Positions 53,483 to 62,661 of a DNA stretch of 64,000 bases are shown here, in pieces (within the stretch, counting starts at the first letter, position 1; each line of letters opens with the position of its first letter). This DNA comes from Algiphilus sp022763315 (GTDB lineage Bacteria > Pseudomonadota > Gammaproteobacteria > Nevskiales > Nevskiaceae), in assembly GCF_965249985.1 (NCBI RefSeq), contig NZ_OZ252280.1. One strand, 5' to 3'. The notes below the pieces were generated by a model. That model made no database searches and was not told where the DNA came from. It saw only the letters and a program-made list of their open reading frames with translations. A program made the position numbers and the translations under genes.

Positions 53483-55302
53483 GACGTCTCATCCCCCACA
53501 GGTACCGCGGCCGCTTGCGGAAAGGCATCGGGCTCGTGCATACGTGCAATCGCAAAGTGGGCCTCCGCGAGCAGGGATTCGACGCGCGTCCGCCGTTCCT
53601 TCAACCATGCAATGGCGTGGCGCTCGATGGCCGCCTCGGCCTCGCGTAGCACGGGTGCCAGCCGCTGCAGGATCGGGTCCGCCCTCGCCGCCTCGGTAAC
53701 CGCAGATTCCGCCGTTGCTCGCAGGCGCGAGTGCATCGCGTAGAGCAACTGCAGGCGCTCGGCAGCCGCCACGAAGTCACGCTCGGCCACGAGATAGTGC
53801 GCGTAGAACAGTGCGGGCGGTGGCCGATAGTTCCCAATCCACCAGCGACTGGCGCGGCGTTCGACCGTCCACCAGGGCCAGTACACGCCAGGGCTGGCAG
53901 TGCCTTGAGCGATCGCCTCGACCAACTGCCCAGAACGAGCATGCGCTATCGCCGAACCGAGCAGTGCGCGTCCGCGCGCAAGTACGGCAACGGAGCGCTT
54001 GTAGTGCTGCAGCGCCCGCTGATGATCGCCCATATGCTCAAACGCATAGGCAAGCGCGAGCTGACCTTCCTGCACCGCGAGATCCAAGGGATCCCGACCA
54101 ATCAGTTCCTGCCAGATCCGAACCGATGTCGCCAAGTCCGCGGCGCGCTCGCTCCGTGCCACACCCGCGTAGCTGCGAAACGGAGTCTCGCGACGCAGCT
54201 CCGCAAGCGCCTCGGGGGAAGCGGCCCGCAACGGCAGCGAGGTCGGTGCGAGGAGCATGCGTGATGTCGCGTCGCCCTGGGTACCCGAGCGCGCCGGCAA
54301 CAGATAGCTCCATCCCAACTCAAGCAAGGCCTGGGATGAAAATGGACCCGGACTGTTGATGGACTGGTAATGCTCGCGAGCGGTTTCGACCCTCCCCGAG
54401 CGCAGCGCGAGGCGAGCCAGCAAGAGATGGCTGACGTCTCGCAACGCTATCGCGTCATCGCGCGCAATGATCGCTTCAAGCACGGGGGTGGCGCGCTCTG
54501 GATGACTACTGTCCAGATGCTTCTCCGCTGTTGTGAGCAGGGCATGTGCCGAGCCCTCGGGTGCAGGCGCCGGGTTAATCTGTTGTTGTGCATCGATGGC
54601 GGCGCGTATCCGCTCTTGCAGTTCCTGTCGGCGTGCGAGAAGGGCGGCCTGGTCGGAGACGGCCTTCATTTGGGCCAGAACCACCGCGGCACCGAAAGCG
54701 TCACCGCTGTCCAGAAGCCACTGCGCATAGGTCAGTTTAGGTTCTGACACATCGCCCTCACGCGGCCGCAGCACATGGCGCCGCAAGACTCCGTCCCGGG
54801 TCAGCATGAGTTGCAGCGGCGGAGCATCCCGCCCCGCACCCGTCGGAATCGCGTAGGTCAGGCGCACCAAGGTGGAACTCATGGCAGCGTCGGTCCGCCG
54901 CGCCAGAAGCTCCACCACCAGCGGCTCGCCTTGGCGCGGCATCGCATCAGCCCCGCTTGGGCCGCAAACGCGCCCGGGGCTTGAACATGGGATGCGTAAT
55001 CGCATCATGCCGCCGCGGTGCAGCGCCTCTGCCGCCCGACCGCCCACCTCAAGACGCGTCAGCGTCTCACCTGCCTTGCTTACCTGGCTCGACTGTACGG
55101 AGAGGTCGTCGCTGTCGGTGCCGATGTAGATGTCCAGCGCGTCCGTCGCGGGGGTGGACAAGGACAAAGTGGCCGCCATCGCGTCTTCAAGCACGCCCGA
55201 TTCGCCAGCACCGACCGGCGCAGCAAGGCTGATTCCAAGCGCCGCGACAGCGGACCGCAGCACCACAGCGGACCATCGCGATACAGGTCGGGAACACGGC
55301 AT
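53479..55302 (-). CDS. Exported helical-repeat protein, first gene of the TPR operon
   Basis: 607 residues from the ATG at 55302 (a start 15 codons earlier is less supported). A signal peptide (a basic start then VVLRSAVAALGISLAAPVGAGE) leads to a mature protein with a beta-rich N-terminal ~200 residues (LVRLTYAIPTGAGRDAPPLQLM) and then TPR-like helices (HLLLARLALRSGRVETAREHY, LALAYAFEHMGDHQRALQHY). It overlaps the large lipoprotein gene by 4 bp. I recognise no named family. The operon promoter should lie in the 476-bp gap shared with the divergent OmpA-cupredoxin gene. Confidence 0.75.
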   Translation of the reverse strand: MPCSRPVSRWSAVVLRSAVAALGISLAAPVGAGESGVLEDAMAATLSLSTPATDALDIYIGTDSDDLSVQSSQVSKAGETLTRLEVGGRAAEALHRGGMMRLRIPCSSPGRVCGPSGADAMPRQGEPLVVELLARRTDAAMSSTLVRLTYAIPTGAGRDAPPLQLMLTRDGVLRRHVLRPREGDVSEPKLTYAQWLLDSGDAFGAAVVLAQMKAVSDQAALLARRQELQERIRAAIDAQQQINPAPAPEGSAHALLTTAEKHLDSSHPERATPVLEAIIARDDAIALRDVSHLLLARLALRSGRVETAREHYQSINSPGPFSSQALLELGWSYLLPARSGTQGDATSRMLLAPTSLPLRAASPEALAELRRETPFRSYAGVARSERAADLATSVRIWQELIGRDPLDLAVQEGQLALAYAFEHMGDHQRALQHYKRSVAVLARGRALLGSAIAHARSGQLVEAIAQGTASPGVYWPWWTVERRASRWWIGNYRPPPALFYAHYLVAERDFVAAAERLQLLYAMHSRLRATAESAVTEAARADPILQRLAPVLREAEAAIERHAIAWLKERRTRVESLLAEAHFAIARMHEPDAFPQAAAVPVGDETS

Positions 55303-55651
55303 GTTGACGCCCTCACGCAAAGAAAGGTGCCGCAGAAGCGGCCTCAATGCAGCGGACGACCTTGTCCTACCCGACCGGCATTGGTCGGAACAGCCACGAC
55401 ATACGGATGAGCAAGCGCCATGCCAAGTGGCGCGGGCGCACGCCCGCCGTTACTACGTGGCCTTGCCGCCTATAGAGCACCATGGTCGCGCACACCGCCC
55501 CGTGTTGGTGCGATGCAGCAACAATGCGGCGCATGCGATCGCGTCCTCTGGGCTCTGGCACGTCTATGGGCGCCGACAGGGATTGTCCTCGCGCGAATGG
55601 CACGCGTTTTGCGAACACTAGTGCTGAAGCCTCTCCAGGCAACAACACATC

Positions 55652-55669
55652 CCGGTCAATGGTGACCGG
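55652..55669 (+). promoter_or_regulatory. Hairpin in the ompA-cupredoxin leader
   Basis: CCGGTCA and TGACCGG form a perfect 7-bp stem with loop ATGG, 16 bp ahead of the leader terminator. Together they make a tandem hairpin arrangement upstream of the OmpA-cupredoxin gene. Confidence 0.45.
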
Positions 55670-55684
55670 CGTAGGGATATCGAC

Positions 55685-55727
55685 GTCCACCCCGCTCAAT
55701 GCAGCTTGAGCCGGGTGGATTTTTTTT
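55685..55727 (+). terminator. Intrinsic terminator in the ompA-cupredoxin leader
   Basis: A stem of about 14 pairs with one mismatch (left arm 55685-55699, right arm 55706-55720, loop TGCAGC) ends in a run of eight T. No plus-strand gene lies before it, so it either attenuates the gene starting at 55779 or ends a small RNA made from the 55303-55690 gap. Confidence 0.7.
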
Positions 55728-55778
55728 GTCCGACAGATGATGCAGCAGCCGTCAGCGGCCATCTTTGGGGAAAAGATC

Positions 55779-57122
55779 ATGCAGACCACCATTCGCAAAG
55801 CATGTCGTGCGAGTACCGTTGCCGCAGTCACCACCCTGGCGGCAGCGCTATCCATCGGTCTTGCCGGCGCCAGCGAGGCGGGCAACTACTTCGCCCCCAT
55901 GGCTTCGTATGTCTTCGCAGACGACGAGCGCGGCACGGACGATGCCTATGGCGGGGCACTCGCCATCGGTCGCCGCCTGACGCCGTATATGGGCGTGGAG
56001 CTGCGCGCGAGCTACGTGGACTATGGCGACGTCAAGGAAGGCCTGAGTTTTGCCTGCGAGAACTTCGGCAACAACTGCCCCGACGACATTGAACTGTATG
56101 GCGGTGGCGTGGGGCTGAACCTCTACCCCTTCCGAGGAGATCTCTATGTCCACGCCGAGGCGCTTGCTGGCAATCATGCGCACTTCAGCGGTGGGCTTGG
56201 CTACGCCTTCGGCAATGTATTCGGTGGGCTGAGTGTCGTCATCGAGGCGTTGTACCAGAGCGCGGATGGCGTCGATGAACCGCGCCTCAACGCCGGCCTG
56301 CTGTTGCCCTTTGGCCGCGAAAGCAAGGCCGCACGCCCGGCCCCAATGCCGACGCCGGAACCCGCCTCTCTGCCAGAGCCGCCGCCCGAACCTGTGCGTG
56401 TCGTCGAGGCGCCGTGCGCGGTATCCGGCCCGGGCAAGGTGGTCGAGCTTTCAGGCTGCGAGGTGGGCGACACCATCCTTCTCGAAGGTGTGTATTTCGC
56501 CATCGACAGTACAAAACTCAATGACACCGCCTCGCAAACCCTGGACAGAGTGGCGGCCGCGCTGACCGAGCGCGACGACCTCAAGGTCGAGGTCCGCGGC
56601 CATGCGGATTCGACCGCCTCCGACGCCTACAACCTGCGGCTCTCGCTTCGGCGCGCCGAGGCGATCAGGGACGATCTCGTGGATGCCGGAATTGATGCCG
56701 CTCGCCTGAGCGTCGAAGGCCTCGGTGAATCTCAGCCCGCAGCCAGCAACGATACGGAAAATGGTCGCGCGCGCAATCGACGCGCCGAACTGCACGTCTT
56801 GAAGGCTGATCCGGATGCCACGGCGGACGGGGCGACCCCTTCGTCACAACAGGATCCAGCGATGGTGCCCGACGGTTTGGGCTCGACGGTGCGGATCAAC
56901 AACTTTGCCTTCGAGCCGCCAATGATCACGGTTTCCAAAGGGACACGGGTCATGTGGACCAATGCCGGTAGCAGCGATCACACCGTCAAATTCATGGATC
57001 GTGAGAGCTTCCGGATCCCGCCCGGCGAGAGCTTCAGCCGGACCTTCGACACCGCAGGCGAGTACGAGTATCGCTGCGGCATCCACCCAAGCATGACCGG
57101 AACCATCCGGGTTGCACGCTAA
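55779..57122 (+). CDS. OmpA-family protein with C-terminal cupredoxin domain
   Basis: 447 residues from the ATG at 55779. A signal peptide is followed by an OmpA-like eight-strand barrel (about 35-185), a Pro-rich linker, an OmpA/MotB peptidoglycan-binding domain (GVYFAIDSTKLNDTASQ ... VRGHADSTASDAYNLRLSLRRAEAI), and a C-terminal plastocyanin-like domain from ~370. The last keeps the type-1 copper ligands His401 (DHTV), Cys433, His436 and Met439 in CGIHPSM. An outer-membrane anchor carrying a blue-copper domain into the periplasm is unusual. A free cupredoxin gene follows 15 bp later, presumably as redox partner. It is divergent from the TPR operon. Confidence 0.9.
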   Translation: MQTTIRKACRASTVAAVTTLAAALSIGLAGASEAGNYFAPMASYVFADDERGTDDAYGGALAIGRRLTPYMGVELRASYVDYGDVKEGLSFACENFGNNCPDDIELYGGGVGLNLYPFRGDLYVHAEALAGNHAHFSGGLGYAFGNVFGGLSVVIEALYQSADGVDEPRLNAGLLLPFGRESKAARPAPMPTPEPASLPEPPPEPVRVVEAPCAVSGPGKVVELSGCEVGDTILLEGVYFAIDSTKLNDTASQTLDRVAAALTERDDLKVEVRGHADSTASDAYNLRLSLRRAEAIRDDLVDAGIDAARLSVEGLGESQPAASNDTENGRARNRRAELHVLKADPDATADGATPSSQQDPAMVPDGLGSTVRINNFAFEPPMITVSKGTRVMWTNAGSSDHTVKFMDRESFRIPPGESFSRTFDTAGEYEYRCGIHPSMTGTIRVAR

Positions 57123-57137
57123 TCAGAGGAATGCCCT

Positions 57138-57509
57138 ATGCGCACACATCACTACACCCTCACGTCCAAGTTCGCACTCACTGTGCTACTCGGTATTGCC
57201 GCGAGTAGCACCTACGCTGCCGATGGCCATGCCGAGAAGGCATCGGTGCCCGAAGACGCCGCTCGAGTGCACATCGTCGACTTCATGCGGTTTGAGCCAG
57301 AAACGATTGAAGTCGAGGCGGGCACCACGGTGGTCTGGACCAACTACGACGGTTCCAATCACAAGGTCAAGCTGCCCGGCGTTCCGCCAAGCCCGCGCAT
57401 GCATATGGAATCCACTTGGATGTACACCTTCAAGGAACCCGGCACCTATGACTACTCCTGTGCCATGCATCCCAAGATGAAGGGCACGGTGGTTGTAAAG
57501 GCACCGTAG
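57138..57509 (+). CDS. Exported cupredoxin (plastocyanin/pseudoazurin-like)
   Basis: 123 residues with a signal peptide (ending in SSTYAAD). A single cupredoxin domain has copper ligands His75 (SNHKV) and Cys108, His111, Met114 in CAMHPKM. The loop between the Cys and His is short, as in pseudoazurin or amicyanin types. It should carry single electrons in the periplasm. It lies in one unit with the OmpA-cupredoxin fusion and is followed by a terminator. Confidence 0.88.
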   Translation: MRTHHYTLTSKFALTVLLGIAASSTYAADGHAEKASVPEDAARVHIVDFMRFEPETIEVEAGTTVVWTNYDGSNHKVKLPGVPPSPRMHMESTWMYTFKEPGTYDYSCAMHPKMKGTVVVKAP

Positions 57510-57591
57510 GACGCTGGCCTGATCGCCGTGGAGAAGGCGAACGCATTTCCAGTCTCTCCCGGTCTAGCAAATGCACTTTGCAATGACCATT

Positions 57592-57614
57592 GCCCCGTTC
57601 TACGGGGCTTTTTT
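57592..57614 (+). terminator. Rho-independent terminator after the cupredoxin gene
   Basis: GCCCCGT, loop TCT, ACGGGGC, then six T. It ends the plus-strand ompA-cupredoxin unit and lies 48 bp before the stop of the convergent MMPL gene. Confidence 0.85.
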
Positions 57615-57661
57615 ATGCCGCGGCCTCTTGCAGGCTGTGCAACGCGGGAAGGACTCTCCAC

Positions 57662-60232
57662 CTAGGCCCGCTTTCTGTCGATCCAACGCTCGCGCAATAC
57701 CAGCAGCGCGGGCAGTACAAGCATGGTGGCGATGAACGTCAGAAGAATGGCCAACGCCGTAACGATGCCGAAGCGTTGCAGCGGAGGTGAAATAGCAAGC
57801 GCCAGTACACCAAAGCCACCGACGGTTGTCGCCGTACTGCCGAGCAGGGCGCCGCCCGTTCCAGTGAGCACGGTCTCCATCCGCTCAGCGAGCGAGGCTG
57901 CAAGTCGCTCCTGCGCCAAGAAGCGCTCGCCGATATGCACGCTGTAATCCACACCAATCCCGATCGCCAGACTGCTGATGACAACCGTCTCCGAATTGAA
58001 GGGGATGTCGAGCAGCCGCATGGCGCCCAGCAACGCGGCCAGTGCAATCAGAACGGGCACCAGAAGGATGGTGCCAATGCCGTATCCGCCATGAAGCCAC
58101 CCGTAGAGCACGGTCAACAAGACGCCAATCACGCAGAGCGTGATCGAGAAACCGATCACGAGCGTGTTGAACAGGGCGTTCTGTACGTTGGCGCTGATCA
58201 CGGATGGGCCGGTGGCGATGGCGTGCACCGGCGCATGTTCCGACAAGTGACGTGCCACCTCACGGATGTCGGAGGCAATCGCCTCCGACTGCGCATTGAG
58301 CAGCAATGCGACCTCCAGGCGTGCAGATTCATAGCGCCCGTCGACACGGTGCAGTACGCGGGCGGCGCGCTCCGGGGCTAGTTCGAACAGGGCGTCATAG
58401 AGCGGGACGATATCCCGATCCGGTAGGCCGTCGCCGTCCTCATCCCGCTCCCGCACTGCCTGCGCAAAGCCCGCATCGTGGAATGCGGCCAGACGCAACA
58501 GCGAGGCCGGGCTGTCCGTGATCAAGGTCCCCGATTCGGTCGCGCGGCGGCGGGCGACGCGCTCGATGGCGTGAAGGAAATCCGGGTCGGTTACTTCACC
58601 CTCCACCAGTATCTCGGCATCGAGTAGACGACTGAGCAGCCGAAAGTGGTCCACGAGGTAGTCCACGTTCTCGCGTACCTCATAACGTCCTGGGGCGAGC
58701 CCCGCCGGAAGGATCTGCATCCACTGCGGCGGTGCCGTCGGAATGAAATCCGTGCGATCAAAGCTGGTCTTCAGGCCTGTGGCTGCTATAGCCCCGGCCA
58801 CGCACACGACCGCTGCCCCCAAAGCGATCGGCCTGGGTCGGCGCACGGCGAAGCGCGCCAGTGCTGCGAGCCATCGACCGGACCCAATGCGTCGGCGCCC
58901 CAAAGCCCATTGCACCTGCGTCCCTTTGCGACCAGCGCAACGCTTCTCCATCTCGGTCTTGATCGCAGGCACGATCGCCGAAAAGATCAAGAAGGTGGCG
59001 ACGATGCCCAAGCCGCTCACGACGGCGAAATCACGAATCGATACGAGCGGACTGAAGTAGTTGGCCAGAAAACCGACCGCGGTGGAAAAGGCCGCCAAGC
59101 ACAGTGCGGGAAGAACGCCGACCAGGCCCCACTGCATCGCTTTCTTCGTCTGCCGCGCATCCGGAACCCCATGCACTCCTTCTAGCTGCTCCCGGTAACG
59201 CATCACCACATGCAGGCTGTAGTCGATCGCGAGTCCAACCAGCAGGAACGGCACCGAGATGAGGATGGAGGTCGAGGGGACCTGGAGCCAGCTCCGAATC
59301 CCTTGCAACCAGAGGAGCACCAACATCAGCCCAACCAGGCAGAGGACAATGTCTTTCATGCTGCGAAAAGTGATCACCAGAAGGGCGACCAGCAAGAGGC
59401 CGCCGATGGGGGCGATATAGCGGAAGCTCTCCGTCACCGCCCTCGTCGATTCCGCTTTGACGATGCCTTCTCCGTAGATAAAGGCGTCGTCGAACCAGCG
59501 AGACAATTCGGACTGCACCGCCAACTGGGCCTGGTGCGCCGCCTCTTCAGTCAGCCCGATGTGCGCCGGATAGTGCTGTGACATCACAATCGCGCGCGCG
59601 CGGAAGTCATCCTCAACGCCTTCATCGACCTGCATTGGCAGATAGATCCCGAGGTTCGCGCCCATCGGACTGCTTGATGGCGACAGCACGGCCTCACGCA
59701 AGGCCTCGTACTCGGACGCGGTCAAGGCCTCGAGTCGCGCGATCTGCACCGCGAGCGGGCAATCGCCCTGCGGCACGCGACCCGTTTCCTCCCACGGTCT
59801 ACCATCCAGGGTGATCGGCTCTGCTGCATTGTCGAAGGCGCACAAGACCTTGCCGATCAGGTTCTCGAAGCCGTGCAGGCCGTCGCCGGGACGCAGGCTT
59901 ACCGCCACCTCGGGAAGGGTCCGCAAAGCCGCCTGAAAGCGCAGCCCATTGAGCACATCGAACTGCGACAGCGCATCGGCTTCATCATCTTCCGACGTGC
60001 GCACGATGATGTAGGACTCGACGGGCTGCCTCAGATCATAGCTGTGCTGGATCCGCTCAAGCGCCTGGTGCGCCGGAGTATCGAGCTCCGCTTCCCCTAT
60101 GGCCCTCGGTGCCACCGCATCCCGCCCGAGACCAAAGGCCATGACCACGGTGGCCAGCAACCCCATGGCGATAACGCGCCAGCTGTGCCCGGTTACAAAG
60201 GCCGCGTATCGTTCGAAGATCGTCATAGTCAT
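57662..60232 (-). CDS. MMPL/RND-family transporter
   Basis: 856 residues with two repeated halves, each a membrane helix, a large periplasmic domain and a five-helix bundle. Helix clusters lie near 15-35, 270-440, 475-495 and 700-850. The RND/patched signature Asp residues are in VGLAIDYSLHVVMRY and IGIGVDYSVHIGERF. Proteins of this type export lipids or hopanoids or act without outer-membrane partners. No membrane-fusion protein gene is next to it. A calcium-like loop DEDGDGLPDRD in the second periplasmic domain is notable. Confidence 0.88.
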   Translation of the reverse strand: MTMTIFERYAAFVTGHSWRVIAMGLLATVVMAFGLGRDAVAPRAIGEAELDTPAHQALERIQHSYDLRQPVESYIIVRTSEDDEADALSQFDVLNGLRFQAALRTLPEVAVSLRPGDGLHGFENLIGKVLCAFDNAAEPITLDGRPWEETGRVPQGDCPLAVQIARLEALTASEYEALREAVLSPSSSPMGANLGIYLPMQVDEGVEDDFRARAIVMSQHYPAHIGLTEEAAHQAQLAVQSELSRWFDDAFIYGEGIVKAESTRAVTESFRYIAPIGGLLLVALLVITFRSMKDIVLCLVGLMLVLLWLQGIRSWLQVPSTSILISVPFLLVGLAIDYSLHVVMRYREQLEGVHGVPDARQTKKAMQWGLVGVLPALCLAAFSTAVGFLANYFSPLVSIRDFAVVSGLGIVATFLIFSAIVPAIKTEMEKRCAGRKGTQVQWALGRRRIGSGRWLAALARFAVRRPRPIALGAAVVCVAGAIAATGLKTSFDRTDFIPTAPPQWMQILPAGLAPGRYEVRENVDYLVDHFRLLSRLLDAEILVEGEVTDPDFLHAIERVARRRATESGTLITDSPASLLRLAAFHDAGFAQAVRERDEDGDGLPDRDIVPLYDALFELAPERAARVLHRVDGRYESARLEVALLLNAQSEAIASDIREVARHLSEHAPVHAIATGPSVISANVQNALFNTLVIGFSITLCVIGVLLTVLYGWLHGGYGIGTILLVPVLIALAALLGAMRLLDIPFNSETVVISSLAIGIGVDYSVHIGERFLAQERLAASLAERMETVLTGTGGALLGSTATTVGGFGVLALAISPPLQRFGIVTALAILLTFIATMLVLPALLVLRERWIDRKRA

Positions 60233-60703
60233 GCCGCGCTCACGCCATTCGCGACCTCGACTGCCGCATCACGGCCATCGAAGGTCAGCCCACAAGAGAT
60301 GCCGAAATGAAACGGTGGTGGGAAATCGAGACAGTGCGCCCGTCAAACCACCGCTGGAGCCCTCGTTGCTCGCGTGCAAGCCGCCTTTGGCCGTGTTCAT
60401 TCACCTTCTCAGAAAGGGGATGAACCCTGGTCTGGCTCAGCAAGACATATGCCAATGGCCACCGCGAAACCGGATCCGCGGCAAACCTCTCGACAGGTAG
60501 CAATCAGAAATGGCTGCTCCGGAGCCGAGCGATGCCCTGCCCCCAAGTGAGCCGCTTTGGCGCGCAGTGCTCGTGAATGGTGCAGTGCCGCATCGTTGGG
60601 ATGCTTCTGGCAACTGTTGCACGGACGCGGAGCAAGCTTGGCAGGGCGTTAGCCATTCGTCCGGGCACGCACAGCATAGAGCCCGCTCTGAGCGCTGCTC
60701 TAC
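60233..60703. other. Gap without a convincing gene
   Basis: About 470 bp between the MMPL gene and the promoter of the DUF3034 gene. Short frames on both strands lack ribosome binding sites and recognisable products. The composition is more A+T rich than the neighbouring genes. Confidence 0.5.
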
Positions 60704-60746
60704 TTGACTGTTTTTGCTTTTCTTTTCTAACAGAACGATCGTTCTG
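60704..60746 (+). promoter_or_regulatory. Promoter with palindromic operator before the DUF3034 gene
   Basis: TTGACT (60704-60709) is a good -35 element; T-rich DNA and a weak -10 near 60727 follow. Right after it comes CAGAACGATCGTTCTG (60731-60746), a perfect 16-bp palindrome placed over the expected start site, the classic position for a repressor such as a TetR-family protein. The gene starts about 200 bp downstream. Confidence 0.5.
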
Positions 60747-60837
60747 GCACGCACTTTGCTTCGTAGTTGGCGCAAGCCGAAGAAGGCGAAGCCACAACTG
60801 GTTTGATCAGCAGCGTTGCTGGTCCATCGACGATGAA

Positions 60838-60879
60838 GTCCGCTCTCACAGCCCTGTGCTGGAGGTGGACTTTTTTTTT
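60838..60879 (+). terminator. Possible leader terminator before the DUF3034 gene
   Basis: An interrupted hairpin (GTCC/GGAC, CTC/GAG, CACAG/CTGTG) is followed at once by nine T, 64 bp before the DUF3034 ATG. The stem has internal loops and a very tight apex, so it is weaker than the ompA and nirB leader terminators. The sequence GGTGGA(C)T8-9GT(T)CC is shared with the ompA leader. Confidence 0.45.
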
Positions 60880-60943
60880 GTTCCATCGCCAGGGGATCAC
60901 GGTTTCAAACCTCGCAGCCTGGCCACTAGGGAGCAGTTCAACA

Positions 60944-61969
60944 ATGAAGACTATGACGCAGACCCGACGTACGAAACTCATGTTCACCCTGGCTCTGGGT
61001 TCCATCCTGGGGTTGTTCACCGCCCCCGCCATGGCCCAATACGGCGACGGCAAGGTATTGCTTACCGGTGGTGTCGGCGCCATCGACGGAGCAGGCGGCG
61101 GTGGTATCACACCCTGGGCCACGATTACGGGCTATGGCACACGCGACGAAATCAATGGGGGCATTCGCTATACCTTCGCCGAGCTGCCCAGCTACCAGCT
61201 CAATACGCTGGGTGCATCGATCGGCTTCTACGACCGTTTGGAACTCTCCTATACCCGTAGCACGCTTCCCACCGGCGGAACCTTCGATACCGTCGGTCTA
61301 GTGCTCGACGTACTCAACGCCAACGGCGCTGGTATTGAGCCCTTCAACACCACCATCGAAATGGATGTGTATGGCGCAAAAATCCGCTTGTTTGGGGATG
61401 CCATCTACGACTCTCAAAACCTCATCCCACAAGTGGCCTTCGGTGGCTTCTACAAGCAGAACAAAAACAAACGACTGCTTGAAACCTTGCAGGCCAACAA
61501 AGCCGAGGACTACGAGCTCTACGTCGCGGCCACCAAGCTGTTCTTCCCCATCAGCACGTTGTTCAACGTCACGGCGCGCTATACCTCGGCAAACCAGACG
61601 GGCCTGACGGGCTTTGGGGGTGGCGATGAGAACGACAAGGAAATCCGCTTCGAAGGCTCCATTGCGCACCTTCTGAACAAGACAACTGCGATTGGCGTCG
61701 AGTACGCCCAGCATGGCGACAACCTCGGCGGACGCAGCATTTCTCTGGGCGGCACAGACATCACGGCTTTGACGGGTCTACTTTCCAGTCTGGGTCTGGG
61801 CGTCGGCGAGACGTTGCGACAGCTTCCAGAGGACGACTGGATTGACGTGTTCTTCGCCCACGCGTTGAACAAGAATCTCTCCATCACCGTGGCGGCCGCG
61901 ATGCTCGGGAACATCACACTGACCCCCGACCAGACCGGCTTCTATCTGTCGATGCACGCCACCTTCTAA
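60944..61969 (+). CDS. DUF3034 family outer-membrane-like protein
   Basis: 341 residues from the ATG at 60944 (GGGAG upstream). The signal peptide ends in APAMAQ. The mature part follows the DUF3034 pattern: LLTGGVGAIDGAGGGGITPWATITGYGTRD, YTFAELPSYQLNTLGASIGFYDRLELSYTR, and VYGAKIRLFGDAIYDSQNLIPQVAFGG, ending in a Phe (MHATF) as beta-barrel proteins do. An outer-membrane barrel is likely; the function of the family is unknown. It heads a run of at least four plus-strand genes. Confidence 0.85.
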   Translation: MKTMTQTRRTKLMFTLALGSILGLFTAPAMAQYGDGKVLLTGGVGAIDGAGGGGITPWATITGYGTRDEINGGIRYTFAELPSYQLNTLGASIGFYDRLELSYTRSTLPTGGTFDTVGLVLDVLNANGAGIEPFNTTIEMDVYGAKIRLFGDAIYDSQNLIPQVAFGGFYKQNKNKRLLETLQANKAEDYELYVAATKLFFPISTLFNVTARYTSANQTGLTGFGGGDENDKEIRFEGSIAHLLNKTTAIGVEYAQHGDNLGGRSISLGGTDITALTGLLSSLGLGVGETLRQLPEDDWIDVFFAHALNKNLSITVAAAMLGNITLTPDQTGFYLSMHATF

Positions 61970-62040
61970 CCATCTTTTCAAGCGCTTTCAGCGCCATTCG
62001 GCGCAAAGCAGCTCCACACCTGGTACTCCGGAGAACGACT

Positions 62041-62535
62041 ATGCAATTCCCCTCTTTGAAGAAGGCCATCACGGGCGCCACCGTCGCACTGGCCGTCCTC
62101 GCATCCTCGCCCACATTCGCCCAATCAGGCCCTGCCTACGACGACACCGGCAAGGCGAAAGCTTTCCCTGGCATCCCCAGCGGCACGGTGGAGGCCATGG
62201 GTGGCGAGGAAGGTATCCGTAGCTGGGTGGAAGCACTCTTCCATTACATCCTACTCGACTACCGCATCGCCCCCACCTTTCGTGAGTTCGGCAACATCGA
62301 ACGGCAGATCGCGCTGAATACGCAGCTTGTTCAGCGGGTGCTGGGCGGCAACGTGGAGTACATGGGCGCCAGCATGTCGGCAGCGCACTCGGATCTTGGC
62401 ATCACCATGACCGAGTTCAACGCCGTGGTGGAAGCGGCCTACAACGCCTGCGATCGCGTCAACTTCCACTACTACCACTGCAACCAGATCATTGCAGGTC
62501 TCGCCCCGTTCACTTTCCAGATCGTCACGGAGTAA
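62041..62535 (+). CDS. Exported group-1 truncated globin
   Basis: 164 residues. A clear signal peptide ending in TFAQ is followed by a truncated-globin domain (about 48-150): AMGGEEGIRSWVEALFHYILLD, IAPTFREFG, LVQRVLGG and proximal His116 in SAAHSDLGITMTEF. Two cysteines near 135-150 (NACDR, YHCNQ) could form a disulfide. Most truncated globins are cytoplasmic, so a periplasmic one is notable. It probably binds O2 or NO or carries electrons with the FMN protein encoded next. It lies 71 bp after the DUF3034 gene. Confidence 0.88.
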   Translation: MQFPSLKKAITGATVALAVLASSPTFAQSGPAYDDTGKAKAFPGIPSGTVEAMGGEEGIRSWVEALFHYILLDYRIAPTFREFGNIERQIALNTQLVQRVLGGNVEYMGASMSAAHSDLGITMTEFNAVVEAAYNACDRVNFHYYHCNQIIAGLAPFTFQIVTE

Positions 62536-62661
62536 CGGCTGTATCAGACCAACGATCTCAGGCGGCCCCTGGCGGCGCGCATTCTCTGGCGTCGTCGGGG
62601 CCTCCGTCGATCTTGGGTTCGAAACTTGCAACGCATTACTCCCCAGGACCCGGAGCCGGTC

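Noticed and set aside
60437..60886. Minus-strand frame of 149 codons before the DUF3034 gene
   Set aside because: No start signal, unusual composition, no recognisable product, and it covers the promoter-like region and palindrome.
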